From NCBI GenBank assembly GCA_021323815.1, contig JAJPKG010000262.1, forward strand, positions 1-6,311: 6,311 bases of DNA, in the 5' to 3' direction. A program made the translations under genes and the position numbers. This DNA comes from Pseudomonadota bacterium. Its GTDB lineage: Bacteria; Chloroflexota; Ktedonobacteria; Ktedonobacterales; JACDGC01. Of this stretch, positions 5,353-6,311 are shown piece after piece. A model generated the notes under the pieces. It saw nothing but the letters and a program-made list of their open reading frames with translations. It ran no database searches and was not told the origin of the DNA. Numbering within the stretch: the stretch's first letter is position 1; each line of letters begins with the position of its first letter.

Positions 5353-6311
5353 TTATGGTGTCACGCGCGCGATGTAGCTGGTGAAATTTTTGAGGGCCAG
5401 TCCGGGACCATGATAGGTGAAATCGCTCAGCCACATCTGGCCGTCAGCCGAAAAAGCGACATAGGCCGCCATGTTATCCCCAGGCAATTGCACCCGTGTC
5501 AACCCACCTTGCGGCGATAGCCGATAGAGATGGCGCATGGTCAACAGTTGCAATGAAGTCCCCGTCCCTGTGATGAGCCAGAGCGCACCGTCCGGCGCGA
5601 ACACAAGGCGCGACGCAAGCGATTCATCCGGCAGATGATACGCCGTTATATGGTTGGTGGCGAGATCGAAGCGCTCAACCTGTGCTTGCATCTGTGAGTA
5701 GTCCATCAGCCACAAGGATCCATCGGCGTTGAAGCGTAACGAGAGCACCTCAACGCTGCCGAGATGGCGATAGGTGACGTTCCCTTTCGTGTCCATGCGC
5801 CCTAGCAGTGCGTCAGGTCGCACCGGAGTCGCATCTTCGCCGGAGGACGCAGCAGGGGTCTCAGCATTAGCGGCAATCCACAAATGATGATCAGGTCCAT
5901 TCGTGACGGCACCCACGCCATATCCCGCTGGCGCGACATCAAACCACGTGACTTGCCCTGTCAGGGTGATGCGTCCAACACGCGAGGCGGCGTGTTCCGA
6001 CGAATCAGAATAGTTTGCCGCGAACCACAGGTTGCCATCCGGTCCAATGGTCACGTTACCCAGTTGGGGCGGCAAGGAATTTCCGGCGAAAGGCGGCAAT
6101 GGGAAGAAGGTGAACTGCCCGGCTGGTGTCATGCGCACGATCTCGCTGCGCAGCGCCATGTGATTTGGCTGGTTATACGTATGGACGAACCACAGATTCC
6201 CATCCGGCCCGGTGGTGATGTCTTCGATCAACTCTAACCGGTTATCCAGGTTTTGGTTGTTTAATTGCACGTCAGTGTTGGGAAGGTCATACGTTTGGAT
6301 CGTGCCGTCCG
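5353..6311 (-). CDS. Vgb-like beta-propeller protein, 5'-partial
   Basis: A beta-propeller protein of the streptogramin B lyase (Vgb)/NHL-like type. Translation ends at the TAA at 5355-5353. The frame stays open through the GTG at 6270 to the right edge, adding DGTIQTYDLPNTD before it, so the start lies outside the window. Six blade motifs are visible, N to C: GPDGNLWF (6186-6210), GPDGNLWF (6022-6045), GPDHHLWI (5875-5898), NADGSLWL (5707-5730), APDGALWL (5575-5598) and ADGQMWL (5428-5451), spaced 44 to 56 residues apart. Intervening segments have the usual form RI/RM-T..G..T.F/Y-LP. True Vgb enzymes open the streptogramin B ring using specific His and Glu residues; these could not be located with confidence here, and most proteins with these repeats are not known to be lyases. 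A signal peptide would be outside the window. No partner gene is evident. Confidence 0.88.
   Translation of the reverse strand, partial: DGTIQTYDLPNTDVQLNNQNLDNRLELIEDITTGPDGNLWFVHTYNQPNHMALRSEIVRMTPAGQFTFFPLPPFAGNSLPPQLGNVTIGPDGNLWFAANYSDSSEHAASRVGRITLTGQVTWFDVAPAGYGVGAVTNGPDHHLWIAANAETPAASSGEDATPVRPDALLGRMDTKGNVTYRHLGSVEVLSLRFNADGSLWLMDYSQMQAQVERFDLATNHITAYHLPDESLASRLVFAPDGALWLITGTGTSLQLLTMRHLYRLSPQGGLTRVQLPGDNMAAYVAFSADGQMWLSDFTYHGPGLALKNFTSYIARVTP

Noticed and set aside
4916..5434. A 172-codon minus-strand frame spanning the membrane-protein gene, the terminator and the end of the propeller gene
   Set aside because: It would run through a strong terminator hairpin and overlap two better-supported genes; the composition looks like a shadow.

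Overview
This is a GC-rich (about 60% by eye) bacterial chromosomal segment with five genes or gene fragments on the + strand and one on the - strand. No mobile element, CRISPR array, tRNA or rRNA is visible. The gene style suggests Chloroflexota, perhaps a Ktedonobacteria-like lineage: a divergent YchF-type GTPase-like ATPase, a soluble double-GAF histidine kinase, a LysM-M23 peptidase with a long charged cytoplasmic tail, and a streptogramin-lyase-type beta-propeller. This placement is inferred from gene flavour only and is not proven by the window.

Layout from left to right. A LysM/M23 cell-wall peptidase (to 1151) enters from the left edge; its true start lies outside the window. A 133-base gap holds a GC hairpin and a likely extended -10 promoter (TGCTATACT), followed by a YchF/OLA1-family ATPase (1285-2466). 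The next 133-base gap carries an excellent match to the sigma-54 consensus (2536-2551), placed correctly for the histidine kinase gene (2600-4354). Twenty bases after the kinase, with its own Shine-Dalgarno, is a small 81-residue protein (4375-4620) that ends in Gly-Gly and has a predicted beta-grasp-like order of segments. After 190 bases without a gene comes a 150-residue membrane-anchored protein of unknown function (4811-5263). A strong intrinsic terminator (5315-5346) follows. The converging minus-strand gene (5353 to the right edge) encodes a six-or-more-blade beta-propeller of the virginiamycin B lyase-like type, incomplete at its N-terminus.

The genes do not form one obvious pathway. 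The kinase and the 81-residue protein are probably co-transcribed, and the 150-residue protein may belong to the same transcription unit, which would end at the 5315-5346 terminator. The kinase has no response regulator within the window. The most interesting points are the small Gly-Gly-tailed protein, the sigma-54-like element in front of the kinase, and the unassigned membrane-anchored protein. None of these amounts to a demonstrated new system.
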